NCBI GenBank assembly: GCA_009103225.1
Contig: RHPI01002823.1
Location: 322,989 to 386,988, forward strand
Source of the DNA: Chlorokybus atmophyticus
Lineage: Eukaryota; Streptophyta; Chlorokybophyceae; Chlorokybales; Chlorokybaceae
Length of the DNA: 64,000 nucleotides
Direction of reading: 5' to 3'
In this document: positions 45,101 to 57,100 of the stretch, piece by piece
How the letters are laid out: every line of letters starts with the position of its first letter
Numbering within the stretch: the first letter of the stretch is position 1
The notes under the pieces: model-generated
What the model was told of the DNA's origin: nothing
The model's input: the letters and a program-made list of their open reading frames with translations, nothing else
Database searches by the model: none
Translations under genes and position numbers: made by a program

Positions 45101-48100
45101 TCACCCTCGCAGAGGGGAGGAGGTTGCCAAAACGCAGCCCCGTGCTGCGTTGTGTTGTGTCCGTGAGAAGTAGGGACAAGCAGTCAGCGGATTTCCCTGC
45201 ACTGGGACGATGAATGCCGTTTCCCATGGTGAAGAAGAAGGCTTGAAACCCGCATCCTCAAGCAGTTCTCCCAACCAGAGACGCTGTTGGGGATGGCGAT
45301 CAGCCTGGGCTGTGCGAGCAGCTTGCACTGGCTGGTCGTGGGGGACCATCCCACCAGCAGGCGGGGCTGGCGGGAGGTCATTCTCCTCATCCTGATCGTC
45401 ATACCACAACTTTGAGGGTGACGGATGTGCAGCCACACGCGGGGAGGGAGGAGGGTGCTATGCGTGCGGCGGCGGAAGCTTCGTCACCAGCCAATCTTCC
45501 AGCGTTTGCTGCTGAATTGGGCCATCAGCAGTCATGCGAGGCAGCTACTGGAGAACGAGGGCAAGATCTGGGCACGAAGCGCTGGCGGAGGGTGTGGGTA
45601 AGGTGGGGTGGGGAGACGAGGNNNNNNNNNNNNNNNNNNNNNNNNNNNNNNNNNNNNNNNNNNNNNNNNNNNNNNNNNNNNNNNNNNNNNNNNNNNNNNN
45701 NNNNNNNNNNNNNNNNNNNNNNNNNNNNNNNNNNNNNNNNNNNNNNNNNNNNNNNNNNNNNNNNNNNNNNNNNNNNNNNNNNNNNNNNNNNNNNNNNNNN
45801 NNNNNNNNNNNNNNNNNNNNNNNNNNNNNNNNNNNNNNNNNNNNNNNNNNNNNNNNNNNNNNNNNNNNNNNNNNNNNNNNNNNNNNNNNNNNNNNNNNNN
45901 NNNNNNNNNNNNNNNNNNNNNNNNNNNNNNNNNNNNNNNNNNNNNNNNNNNNNNNNNNNNNNNNNNNNNNNNNNNNNNNNNNNNNNNNNNNNNNNNNNNN
46001 NNNNNNNNNNNNNNNNNNNNNNNNNNNNNNNNNNNNNNNNNNNNNNNNNNNNNNNNNNNNNNNNNNNNNNNNNNNNNNNNNNNNNNNNNNNNNNNNNNNN
46101 NNNNNNNNNNNNNNNNNNNNNNNNNNNNNNNNNNNNNNNNNNNNNNNNNNNNNNNNNNNNNNNNNNNNNNNNNNNNNNNNNNNNNNNNNNNNNGGTAAGG
46201 GGGGTGCTGATTGTTGCAGCAGGTGGGTGAGTGGGGGGTGGGTTGGGCGGGGGGTGGGGAGGTTGTTAAGGGGGGGGAGCGGCTCCTGGTCTGCGGGGGG
46301 GAGCTGCGCCTTGCTATGCTGCCGTCGACGCTGGGAGGGGCGCCGTGCAATGACTGCGCAAGTGCCCCACTTGCGTGCAACGGAAGCGGGTGGGAGGTGT
46401 CTGGGGGGTGATGATGCGCACCTTCGTGAGGTGCTCCACGCCTCCTGACACGGACTTGATGAGCACGGAGGGGGGGAGCATTGCACCTGCCTTGCGTTTG
46501 AAGCGAAAGCGCATAGATGGTGTGGTGAACGAGCGGGAAGCGGAGGCGGCTGAGCGGAGGGGATCGCCAAGCTGCCCATATGGAGGAAGGATTTGAGAGA
46601 GAGAATAAAGGACTCGAGGATGCGCTCCCTAGAAGGAGACTCAGAAGTTGTCGTCGTTACCGCCCTCGCTTTAACGAAGCATCGTGACTGGCTTGCCCAA
46701 CAGCGTGGGCAAGCGATGTTGCTCTGCAAGGGCAAGGACGTGCTTTGTGCCGTATGCCGTGTGAAAGAGTGCTTGGATTTCCCCCGCCCGTGTGTAGTGC
46801 ATTGATGCAATCAGTGGGGCAGCCGGGTGGCGTGCACTCAAAGCTTCTATCTATGTCAAGTGTCACTTTAATGTCTGAGACTCAGTGTATTCAAATCTAA
46901 ACACTAGTGCTCGCTGCTCTAAGTTCGACTGCCACCGCTCACACGCACGCTCATCTAGTAAGATAACATATGCGGATGTGGTGCTGAGGGTGCCAACAAT
47001 GATGCCCGGAGTGTGTGCAAGATCAGCCATCAATCTAGCTGTAAGAGTGGGACTCCCTGAGAGAGTCCCCTCGATGCTGTTGAGAGAATGGAGGGGTGGC
47101 TGCCGAGGGGCGCCTGCCACTGCATCCGCCCATGTAGTGGGCTTGAGCACGGGCTCGTCCAGAATTGGAACACCAAGAGACGCTCCTGGTCGCTCATGGA
47201 CGACGCCTCCGAGGAAAGGGAAGTCCTCCATAGGTAGGAGAGGAGTTAAGGGGGACCTGCCCCTGATCACCAGCAGCCACCATGGCTATGGTCTCCGCGT
47301 GGTGCATCATTTAGGAGCTGCACCAGAAAAGTCAGCTGCGTTGACCAGCTGCCGCAGCGGGCAAACTACCGCCGGATCAGGTGGGGCTGGAGAGCCCCCC
47401 TAACCAGGGGTAAGGGACCAGCCTTACCCCCCACCCCACCCCCCCATTCCTTCACCCCCTCCGCCGCCAAGGACGTCCCCTCCTTGGCGCCGCCCAACCT
47501 TTGATTTATGAACTTCCACAATCTATCCTGTGTGTGTCCAAAACACATCATACTGGCAAACCGCATGACTAACTTGTTGAGAAGCAAGCATGCAAGCAAA
47601 GAGGGCAAGCAGTGATACACAGGAGAAGGCAACACACTTCCCATTTTATTACCAACAGACCGCGGGGTTATGTACCCGCCAGTCAGTACACAGCTTGTAC
47701 ACACTGCTGGTCTACATGCAACAGCGTCCGATTCACTGAACCATATCCTACGCTGTATGATGTGCCACGTAGCTAACATGATAAGCTTTGTAACAAGCTA
47801 TGCCACGTTGTATAAGACTGAGTATCCTAGGAGATATGACGATTCTCCTAGGACCCTTCTCTGCAGTCCGCGCATGTCCGGAGTCTTCAAGGTTCTCCCA
47901 TCGAGGTCCCTTCTCTTATAAACAGGGCAGGCTCACCGGATGTAGGAATATTTTCAACACTCCCATGCGGGCAGCTTGGCCTTTGATACTTGGTCATGCT
48001 TACGCACATATGCCGAGTCCCGTGCAACATGCCCTGAACTTTAGCAGTGACAGTGGCTTTGTCATGAAGTCTGCGAGCATGTCTTCTGTATTGCAATACT

Positions 48101-51100
48101 GAAACTCAACCTCCTTGCGTGTGACTCTGTCTCGCACAAAGTGATGCATGACATCAATGTGCTTTGTCTTTGTCGAGGCAACGGGGCGCTTCAGCAACTT
48201 GATGGCGCCTTGGTTGTCGCAGTTGATCGTGATACACGCCATTGGGTGCTCCAGATCTGCCATCAGCTTGCGAATCCATAATGCCTCCTTCACTGCAGCT
48301 TTTGCTGCCATGTACTCCGCTTCCAAAGTAGATGCTGCTGTTGGTTGCAGCCTGTTGTTCCAGCTCACCACGCCTCCATTAATTTGAAGACGTAAGCTGT
48401 AGTGGATCTCCTGCTGTCAAGGTCACCTGCAAAGTCTGCGTCGCAGTAGCCCTCCATCTTTATGCTTCCGCAACCAAACTTGATGCCAACACTTGTGCTT
48501 CCAGCCGCGTAGCGCAATACTCCCTTCGCGGCACGCCAATGCTCCATGCTTGGTGCAGACATGTAGCGCGCAAGCACTCCAACTGCATGTGCGATGTCGG
48601 GTCTTGTGCACACTACCAAGTAGAGCATGCTCCCAACAAGCTCACCATATGGGTATTGAGCCTTGTTCAGTATCTCCTCGTCCTTTGCTTTGACGAGGTT
48701 GGTGCCGAGTGTTGATGGAGTAGACTTGGTTTTTGCTTCATTAAGTCCGAACTTGGTGACAAGTCGCTTCACCATCTGCTCTTGGCTGATTTTAATCGTG
48801 CGTGCTGCTCTGTCACGCTCTGTCACCATGCCACGAAATAACTTGACCTCTCCAAGGTCGCGGACTGCGAGTGCTTGCTGCAATCCGTGCTTTGTCTCTT
48901 TTAGGTCTTCAACTTGCTTCGCCGTGATGATGATGTCGTCCACATACACGAGCAAGTAAATCTTCTTCTCTTCATGAATAAAGAGCCCGGGATTTGCTGA
49001 GGATGCTTTGTAGCTGAGTTTTTTCAACTCCTTTGTGAGGCGAATGTGCCACACACGTGGTGCTTGTCGCAGCCCATACAAAGCCTTGATCAACTTGCAA
49101 GCCATGCCTGGCTCCCCTTCTGCATAGCCTGGTGGTTGCTGAGTGTAGATCTCTTCCTCCAGCTCTCCGTAATGGAAAGCAGTCTTCAAATCAAGGTGGT
49201 GACACTTGAGGTCTTCAGCAGCAACCATGGCGAGCAATGTGCGGAAGGTTGCATGCTTATTTGCAGGTGCAAATACTTCATTGAAGTCCACACCTTCCAG
49301 TTGTAGGAATCCCTTTGCCTCCAGCCTTGCCTTGTAGCGCTCAATTTTGCATTGACCATCACGCTTCACCTTGAACACCCACTTGACTAGCATGGGTTTC
49401 ACACCTTGCGGGGGCTTCTTCAACACCCAAGTGTTGTTGGCATGGAGTGATGCAATCTCATAATCCATAGCTCGCTGCCATTGCTCTTGGTGCTCGCAAT
49501 GCCTCCTCATAAGTGCTTGGTTCTTCACTCTCTTCATTGTGCACACTCACGACGTGTGCCTTTAAGAAGTCAGGTACTTTTCTCTCCCTGGTTGGGTAGC
49601 GTCGAGCTTGCTTCCGCTGCTTCTGCTTCTCGCCTTCTACAGCTAAGCCCTGCTCTTTGTTGATGACCGATGCCTCGCCTTCGACCTCCTCTCTGCTTGG
49701 AAGTTCTTTAGGTTGTGCTTTGTCATCTTCATCTTGGGGGTAGAAACCTTATTCAACTTGAGCTTGGAATAAGCCTTTGTGGAACCCGACTTCTCTGCTC
49801 ACCACAATGTTGCGCGTGTCCTCGAGTAGGACCTTGTACGCCTTTGAGCTTGGCTCATAGCCAATGAAGATGCCCTTCTTGCTGACCAGTCGGCTCCAAC
49901 TTGTGTCGCGATTGACTTGGCACAAATGCATATGCCACACATCCAAACACACGCATGCCACTCACATCTTGCGCTTCATTGTGAAAGAGCTCCCACAGGG
50001 TCTTTTGCTCAAAGCTCATTGGTAAACGGTTGCGAATGTAGTTGGCAGTGAGAACGGTCTCCTTTCACAGACTGTCCTCCAACTTGGTATCATTGAGCAT
50101 GGCTCGAACACGCTCCAATAAGGTTCAGTTGAGACGTTCACCTGCTTCATTCTGTTGTGGAGTGTATGGTGCTGTTGTCTCATGCCGTATGCCTTTGCTG
50201 GCGAAGAACTCTTTGAGCTGGGCGTTGATGTACTCCCCTCCTCGATCACTTCTCATTGCATTCATCTTCTTGCCCAATTGGGTCTCTAGCAATGCAATAA
50301 CGGTACGCACAGCTCCAGCGACTTGACTTTTGTATCTAAGGGAAGACGATGGAAAGCTTGCTGTGATCGTCGAGGAAAGTCGAAAAGTACCTTACCCCCC
50401 CTTTCGCCACAATGCGCATAGGCCCGCAAATGTCCATGTGCACAAGCTCGCAAGGGCGCTTGCTACTTGAAGATGAGAACGGCATGTGGTGCTGCTTGGC
50501 CAATACACAAGGCTTACAGAGTGCACTCGAAGATGCTTGAAGGTCCCTTGCTCACATTGATGCCTTTCACCATGTCTTTAGCAACGAGGCGTGCGAGGTT
50601 GCTGTAGCCCAAATGCCCGAACCACCGATGCTAAAGCTCGGCCGTCTCCTTCTCCTTCACCGTCATAGCCTTGCTGCCATAAATCTGCTCTACAATGTAG
50701 AGCCCTCCTCGTCGGGTGCCGATGTTAAATGTTATAGCTTGTTGAAAGTACATGTATAGGCGGCGCCTACATGTAGTTGGTACAATTAGCTTAACCTTTA
50801 TAGTTATGGGAGTTACAAGAGTTACGGGAGTTACGGCAGTTATGGTCAACCATAGTCAACTTTGACTTTGACCGTTGACTCTGACCATTGACTAGTGTTG
50901 ACTAGTGTTGACTTTGACCAGAGTTGACTAGAGTTGACTAGTACTTAGTAGCATAGTATATAAGACACTGTATACTGCTTAATACAGTGGATCGCACATT
51001 GTCTCTCTCTATAGTTGGCGTGCTTGCTGCACTTGTCCTTAGTGTGTGCACACTTGTATGCAGGAGGCACATACACACACACTAGGCGCATCACTAGTTC

Positions 51101-54100
51101 TCGACAGGTTATGGGCCCACACTCGCTTGTGTGATCGCTTGTGTTAGTGAGAGAAAGTGTTGAGCATAGGTGCCTACTAGTAGAGTGTTCTTGGGGAGAG
51201 GGTGAGTTGTACTATTGTGTAGCAAGCAATGGCTGACACAGATAGGATGCCCATCGAGTCCCTTGATCTGCACAACTACGCTTCATGGTCGCTGATGATG
51301 CAGTTGGTACTGATCCGCAAGAAGCTCTGGAGTTTTGTCGATCCCACCTCCTCCACATCATTACGGCCAAGAACAGGTGACATTGGTACTTGGACAGAGA
51401 ACTCACAATCAGCTTTTGTGCTGATAGGCTTGCACGTCAAAGACTTCCATCTCCCTCTTATCGCGGATTGCAAGACTGGACGTGAGGCGTGGGAGGTCGT
51501 CGACACCCTCTTCAAGGCCAATAGCAACTCGCGCAAGTTGCAGCTGAGACGCAAGCTGACACTTTTGAAGATGGAGCACAAAGAGCCAATCCAGAAGTAC
51601 ATCTCGCGTGCAAGGGAGCTTTGGCAAGACCTTGCAGCAGTGGGCCACGATGTGAAGGAAGAGGAGGTGATGTGGGCAGTCTTAGCTGGCTTAGGAAAGA
51701 GCTTTGCTATGCTAATGACTGTGTTGGAGTCCTCAGATGTGGTTTTGAAGTTTGCTGATGTAGTGCCTAAGCTGCTAGCTGTGGAAGGCAAGTTGAATGT
51801 TCAGGAGATAGAGAATGGTGGAGAACCAATTGCACTTTTTGCCTCATCTTCTTAATGCACACGAGGCAGGAGCAAAGCAGGTGGTGGGAAGCCATCACGT
51901 GACAAAGAGTGTCACTACTGCAAGATGAAGGGCCACTTCATTCGCGAGTGCCAGAAGAGGATCCACAATGAGGCAACCAAGGAGGAGCACGCCACGATGG
52001 CGATTGCTTTCTAGCATTGGTGAGGACCTCAACGAGTTGCAGTGGATGGTGTTCGTCCGTCCTCTCCCACTGCAAGGGCGCATGAAAGACATGCGTACAC
52101 GGAGATCGCAGACACAAAGGTCTATGAGAGTTACTGCTAGCCTATAAGTAGTTGCTGGTGTTGAGCTACATACACTAGAGGTTGCATTGCTGTGGAGTTG
52201 TTTTTTGGTAGCACACAGGTGTGCGGTACCGGATAGAACACATCAATTGATCGGCATGCAAGGACTGAGTTGTATAGCTAGCTAACAGGAGATGGGAGGG
52301 GTGCTTTCCTTGGTAGAAGGGTCTGATCAACCCTTGCACGGCCTACACTCTGGTACATCATTGCTAAGGTAGAGAACGCAGTGTAGTTTATAGCATAGTT
52401 TGCCATTGAGGTAGTCCTCGAAACCACCTGAGCAAGGTCAGGCGTGGCGTGATGGAACCTGATGCGACAACTATGAGGAGGAAACAAGGAGTATTGGAAC
52501 CTTGTAGTCCTGGTGGCAGCATGAGGAGAAAGATGGTGTCATGGAGACAAGCATCAAGTCCGTGGGAGCAACAGATCCGTGGGAGTATTCAATGGAGTAA
52601 GTTAATGTGGTTAAGCTTGCGAGAAGAACGTGGAGTTCAAGGTCAAGCTGCTCGCATGGGAGTGTTAAATGTTATAGCTTGTTGAAAGTACATGTATAGG
52701 CGGCGCCTACATGTAGTTGGCACGACCAGCTTAACCTTTATTGTTATGGGAGTTACGAGAGTTACGGGAGTTACGGCAGTTATGGTCAACCATAGTCAAC
52801 TTTGACTTTGACCGTTGACTTTGACCATTAACTAGTGTTGACTAGTGTTGATTTTGATTAGAGTTGACTAGAGTTGACTAGTACTTAGTAGCATAGTATA
52901 TAAGACACTGTATACTGCTTAATACAGTGGGTCGCACATTGTCTCTAGAGTTGGCGTGCTTGCTGCACTTGTCTTTAGTGTGTGCACACTTGTATGTATG
53001 TAGGAGGCAAATACACACACACTAGGCGCATCACTAGTTCTCAACAGCCGACCATGTACTCGACCCCATTCATGCGTACGGAGCAGCGTCCCTACCAGAT
53101 CACTATCTCAGCTCCCACGCGTTCAGCAACTTGTACGGAGAACAAGCTTGCAGTAGCTCCACATACGTGCAATACTTCTCGCAGTACCACCTCTCTCTCA
53201 CCATCGCCAACCTTGCATTGAAGCCTTACTTCACCAACTCCTATTGCTTCAAGCTCGTGACCACTGAAGCCTTCCTCCTTCTTTGTGGTTGTCAGCTTCC
53301 TATAGTTCTCCATCACCTTCTTGTGTGGTGTGAGATGCTGGTCACAGCCCAAGTCAATTGCCCATGAAGTTGTAATAAACATCCTTGAGGCAGTAAATGC
53401 AACACCCTTCTCTTTGCGCTGAGCGTTGCCATTAGTGTTTGCTTATGATTGCTCTCGTTGGTGTTTGCGACAATCCTCTGAGATATGACTCTTGATACCA
53501 CAATAGTGGCATGTAAGATTCTCGAACCTTGAGTTGATGCCTTTCGCCTTGTTCTTGTCTTTGTAGTTGCTTGTATCCTTGTATTTGTCTCGTGTGTAGA
53601 AGGCCACAGAGTCCGCTTGCTCGTCCTTCTTGTAGACGCGTTGCTCTACACTAAGCAACTCGGGTAGCACATCGTACAGGGTTAGCTCCGATGACGATGT
53701 CTCGAGTAGAGTAGCGACAACTTCGTACTCTGGTGGAAGCCCTGCAACAATCGCCAATACAACCTCTGTCTCTTCCATCTTGTGGCCGACATTGACGAGG
53801 TCCGCCCACAGCTCTCTAGCACGTGCAACATATTTTGTAAACGGCTCTTCCGTCTCTTTATGAAGCGCGCTTAGCTGCTTCCTAATTGTATTTTTTTGGC
53901 ATTGTTCTTGGCTTGAAACACGGCTGCAAGCTGCTCTCAAGCTTGCCTGCCATCTTCACATGTTGTGAGCATTGAAAAGTGATGTGGCTTGCGGTTAAGC
54001 ACCATCAGTGAGTGTGCTTCAATTGAATGTTCAAGCCAAACGCTTTCTTCTCCTGCTCTTGGTGCAGAGGCCTTCGGGTCAACATACTTCCACATCTTCT

Positions 54101-57100
54101 TATGGATAGGTAGTGCCTTCATCTCTACGCACCAAGTGCTGTAGTTACTTGTGTTCAGCTTTGTGATCAGCCCTTTATCGTAGCTTGCCTCCATCTTTGC
54201 CGCGCCTGCTTTCTTCTTGCAGTTAGCACTTGAGACTTGCTTTGATAAACTTCACGTGTTGTGACTTGAGTGACTATGTAGACTTCAGTGACTTCAGTCT
54301 TCACTTCAATGACTTCAATAACTTCAGTCTTCACTTCACTCTTCAGTGACTTCGGTCTTCACTCTTCAGTGACTTTACTTCACTTCACGTGATGTAGCGA
54401 CTTTGGTGTCTTCAGTCTTTGATAACTTCGGTCTTTACTTTAGTGCACTTTCTCACTTTGCTTGACTTTGCTTTCTTTTTCTTTCTCACACTCTTCACGC
54501 GTAGTGTGGGCCCATAACCGGTTGAGAAGCAAGCATGCAAGCAAAGAGGGCAAGCAATGATACACAGGAGAAGGCAACACGCTTCCCATTTTTTTAATCA
54601 ATAAATCGCGGGGTTATATACCTGCCAGTCAGTACACAGTTTGTACACACTGCTGGTCTATATGCAACAGCGTCCAATTCATAGAACCATATCCTATGTT
54701 GTATGATGTGCCACGTAGCTAACTTGATAAGCTTTGTAACAAGCTATGCCACATTGTATAAGACTGAGTATCATAGGAGACATGACGATTCTCCTAGGAC
54801 CCTTTTCTGCAGTCCGCGCCAGGACCTTCATGTCCGGAGTCTTCAGGGTCCTCCCATCGAGGTCCCTTCTCTTATATACAGGGCAGGCTGACCGGATGTA
54901 GGAATATCTTCAACATAACTTGCGATTTGCCACTTGCAGCACGTATGCTGTCCCAGTGTTACAGCATTGGCACTCCACAAGTCATGCAGAGCCTATGGCA
55001 CCGATCAGCCTTGTGCTTGCTGACATACAGTGCCTTGTGTAGTTCATCACACCCATGGCCATATAAGCTCAAGAGTAGACCTACATGAGAGCGCACCCCA
55101 CAAGCACTACACATGCTTATGGAATGGAAAACCCACTTAGTCTTTTTACTACTTACTTACTACATAAGTAAAAGACAGAGACAGACTTTTGCCAGCCTTA
55201 TAGGCGTGACATTCCTCCCCACTTGCATTGCAACAACCTCGTTGCAAAAGGATGGAACTATTGAGAGATTGCACAGTAGCAACAATGCATACGCACAAGT
55301 GTGGCGTCAACAAGTGAGGAGCAAATCTATTGTACTACACAACAAACAATGTCTTATATAGTACACTAGTGAGTGCTAGTCAACACTAGTTAACACTAGT
55401 TAACTCTAGTTAAAGTCAACGCTAGTCAGCACTAGTCAAAGTAAAAGTCAATGGTCAAAGTCAAAGTCAATGTTGACTAAGGTTGACTATAACTCCCATA
55501 ACTCCCATAACGGCTGTTGACCATAACTCCTGTAACTCCTGAAGATAAGTCAATCGTAGATGTTTAGCTAAGGCGCCACCTACATAGGTACCTTCAACAC
55601 TCCCACGCGAGCAACTTAACCTTCAACTCCTATCTCTATGCAGCATGTATGGAACTTGGTTGGTGGTAGTGGTTTTGTCATGCAGTCAGCGAGCATGTCC
55701 TCAGTGCTGCAGTACTTGAACTCCACTTCCCCACGTGCAACTCTCTCTCTCACTAAATGGTGCATCTTGTCATATGCTTCGACCTGGCGGATATAATGGG
55801 GTGCATGCTAAGCTTGAGTGCTCCTTGGTTGTCACATAAAATGGTGACACAGCTCGCTGCATGCCCAAGGTAGATAATCAACTTGCGAAGCCACAGTGCT
55901 TCCTTCACTGCAAATGAAGCCGCCATGTACTCGGCCTCAGTAGTGGATGCAGCAACAGTTGGTTGTAGTTGACTGTTCCACCTGACGATGCCTCCTCCCA
56001 TCAAGAAAGTGTAACCTGTGGTAGACCTCTTCGTGTCGAGGTCTCCAGCATAGTCCGCATCACAGTAGCCATGTAGTGTGGTGTCTTTCGTCTTTCCAAA
56101 GATGATACCTATGTTCGTAGTGCTGCCAAGGTAGCGAAGAACTCCTTTTGCCGCCTTCCAGCGCTGCATGATGGGTGCTGACATGTATCTCGCCAAGACT
56201 CCCACGGCTTGCGCGATGTCAGGTCTTGTAGCAATTGACAAGTAGATAAGACTTCCTACTAGCTCATTGTAGGGGTAGACAGTCTTGTCAAGTATAAGAG
56301 TAGTGTCTCGTGCCTTGAGTAGCTGTACTCCCACGCTTAGTGGTGTTGCCTTGCTCTTTGCATCCTGTACCATGAACTTCCTGAGTAAGTCCAGCACCAT
56401 CCGCTTCTGTGTGATCTTATTGGTCTTTGCATCTCTGTTCCTAGTGATGACTATACCAAGGAACAAGTGTGCATCTCCAAGATCGCAAATCTCGAAAGCA
56501 AATTGCAGTGTCACCTTAATTGGGTCATTGCAACAATATCCGCAGATGCCAGGATAATGTCGTCAACGTACACAAGTAGCCAGACTTGTCCGTCTTCACT
56601 ATGAAGAGCCCGGGGTCTGCTGCAGACTACTGTACGCCCATCTTCTCTACCTCTTTGCTGAGTCGAATGTGCCAAACACGTGGTGCCTGTCTAAACCCAT
56701 ACAAAGCCTTATGTAACAAGCATGCTTTGCCTGTGTCTCCCACTTTGTACCCTTGAGGTTGCTGTGTTGAGAACTAGTGATGCGCCTAGTGTGTGTGTAT
56801 TTGCCTCCTACATACAAGTGTGCACACACTAAGGACAAGTGCAGCAAGCACGCCAACTATAGAGACAACGTGCGACCCACTGTATTAAGCAGTATACAGT
56901 GTCTTATATACTATGCTACTAAGTACTAGTCAACTTTAGTCAACTCTGGTCAAAGTCAACACTAGTCAACACTAGTCAATGGTCAAAGTCAACGGTCAAA
57001 GTCAAAGTTGACTATAGTTGACCATAACGGCCGCAACTCCCGTAACTCTCGTAACTCCCATAACTATAAAGGTTAAGCTGATCGTACCAACTACATGTAG

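Larger units (their letters stand above)
47575..54915 (-). mobile_element. Ty1/copia retrotransposon, full length with decayed ORF
   Basis: LTRs 47575-47959 and 54520-54915, each TG to CA apart from one end mutation, flanked by the 5-bp duplication TAACT (47570-47574, 54916-54920). A primer-binding sequence matching GGTTATGGGCCC follows the 5' LTR. The minus-strand polyprotein runs gag (54194-53443, zinc knuckle CHYCGIKSHISEDC), protease (WAIDLGCDQHLTPH), integrase pieces (50310-49750, TAPYTPQQNEAGERLN), RT (YVDDIIIT, ALYGLRQAPRVWH) and RNase H (EAEYMAA, GYCDADFAGDLDS). TAA/TAG codons at 53443, 53092, 50631 and 49749 interrupt a frame whose domains continue directly across them. A TGA near 53937 sits where Trp is expected, and frameshifts lie near 53900, 49490 and 48370. 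The unoccupied gypsy LTR at 59415-60278 shows the pre-insertion site. Confidence 0.92.

Noticed and set aside
45412-46810. ORFs of 196-421 residues made mostly of X
   Set aside because: They span the 572-base assembly gap and are artefacts.
51853-51855. TAA after the nested Gag taken as a programmed gag-pol readthrough stop
   Set aside because: The frame holds only a zinc knuckle and then ends; there is no pol to express, and the same codons interrupt host genes and LINEs as well.
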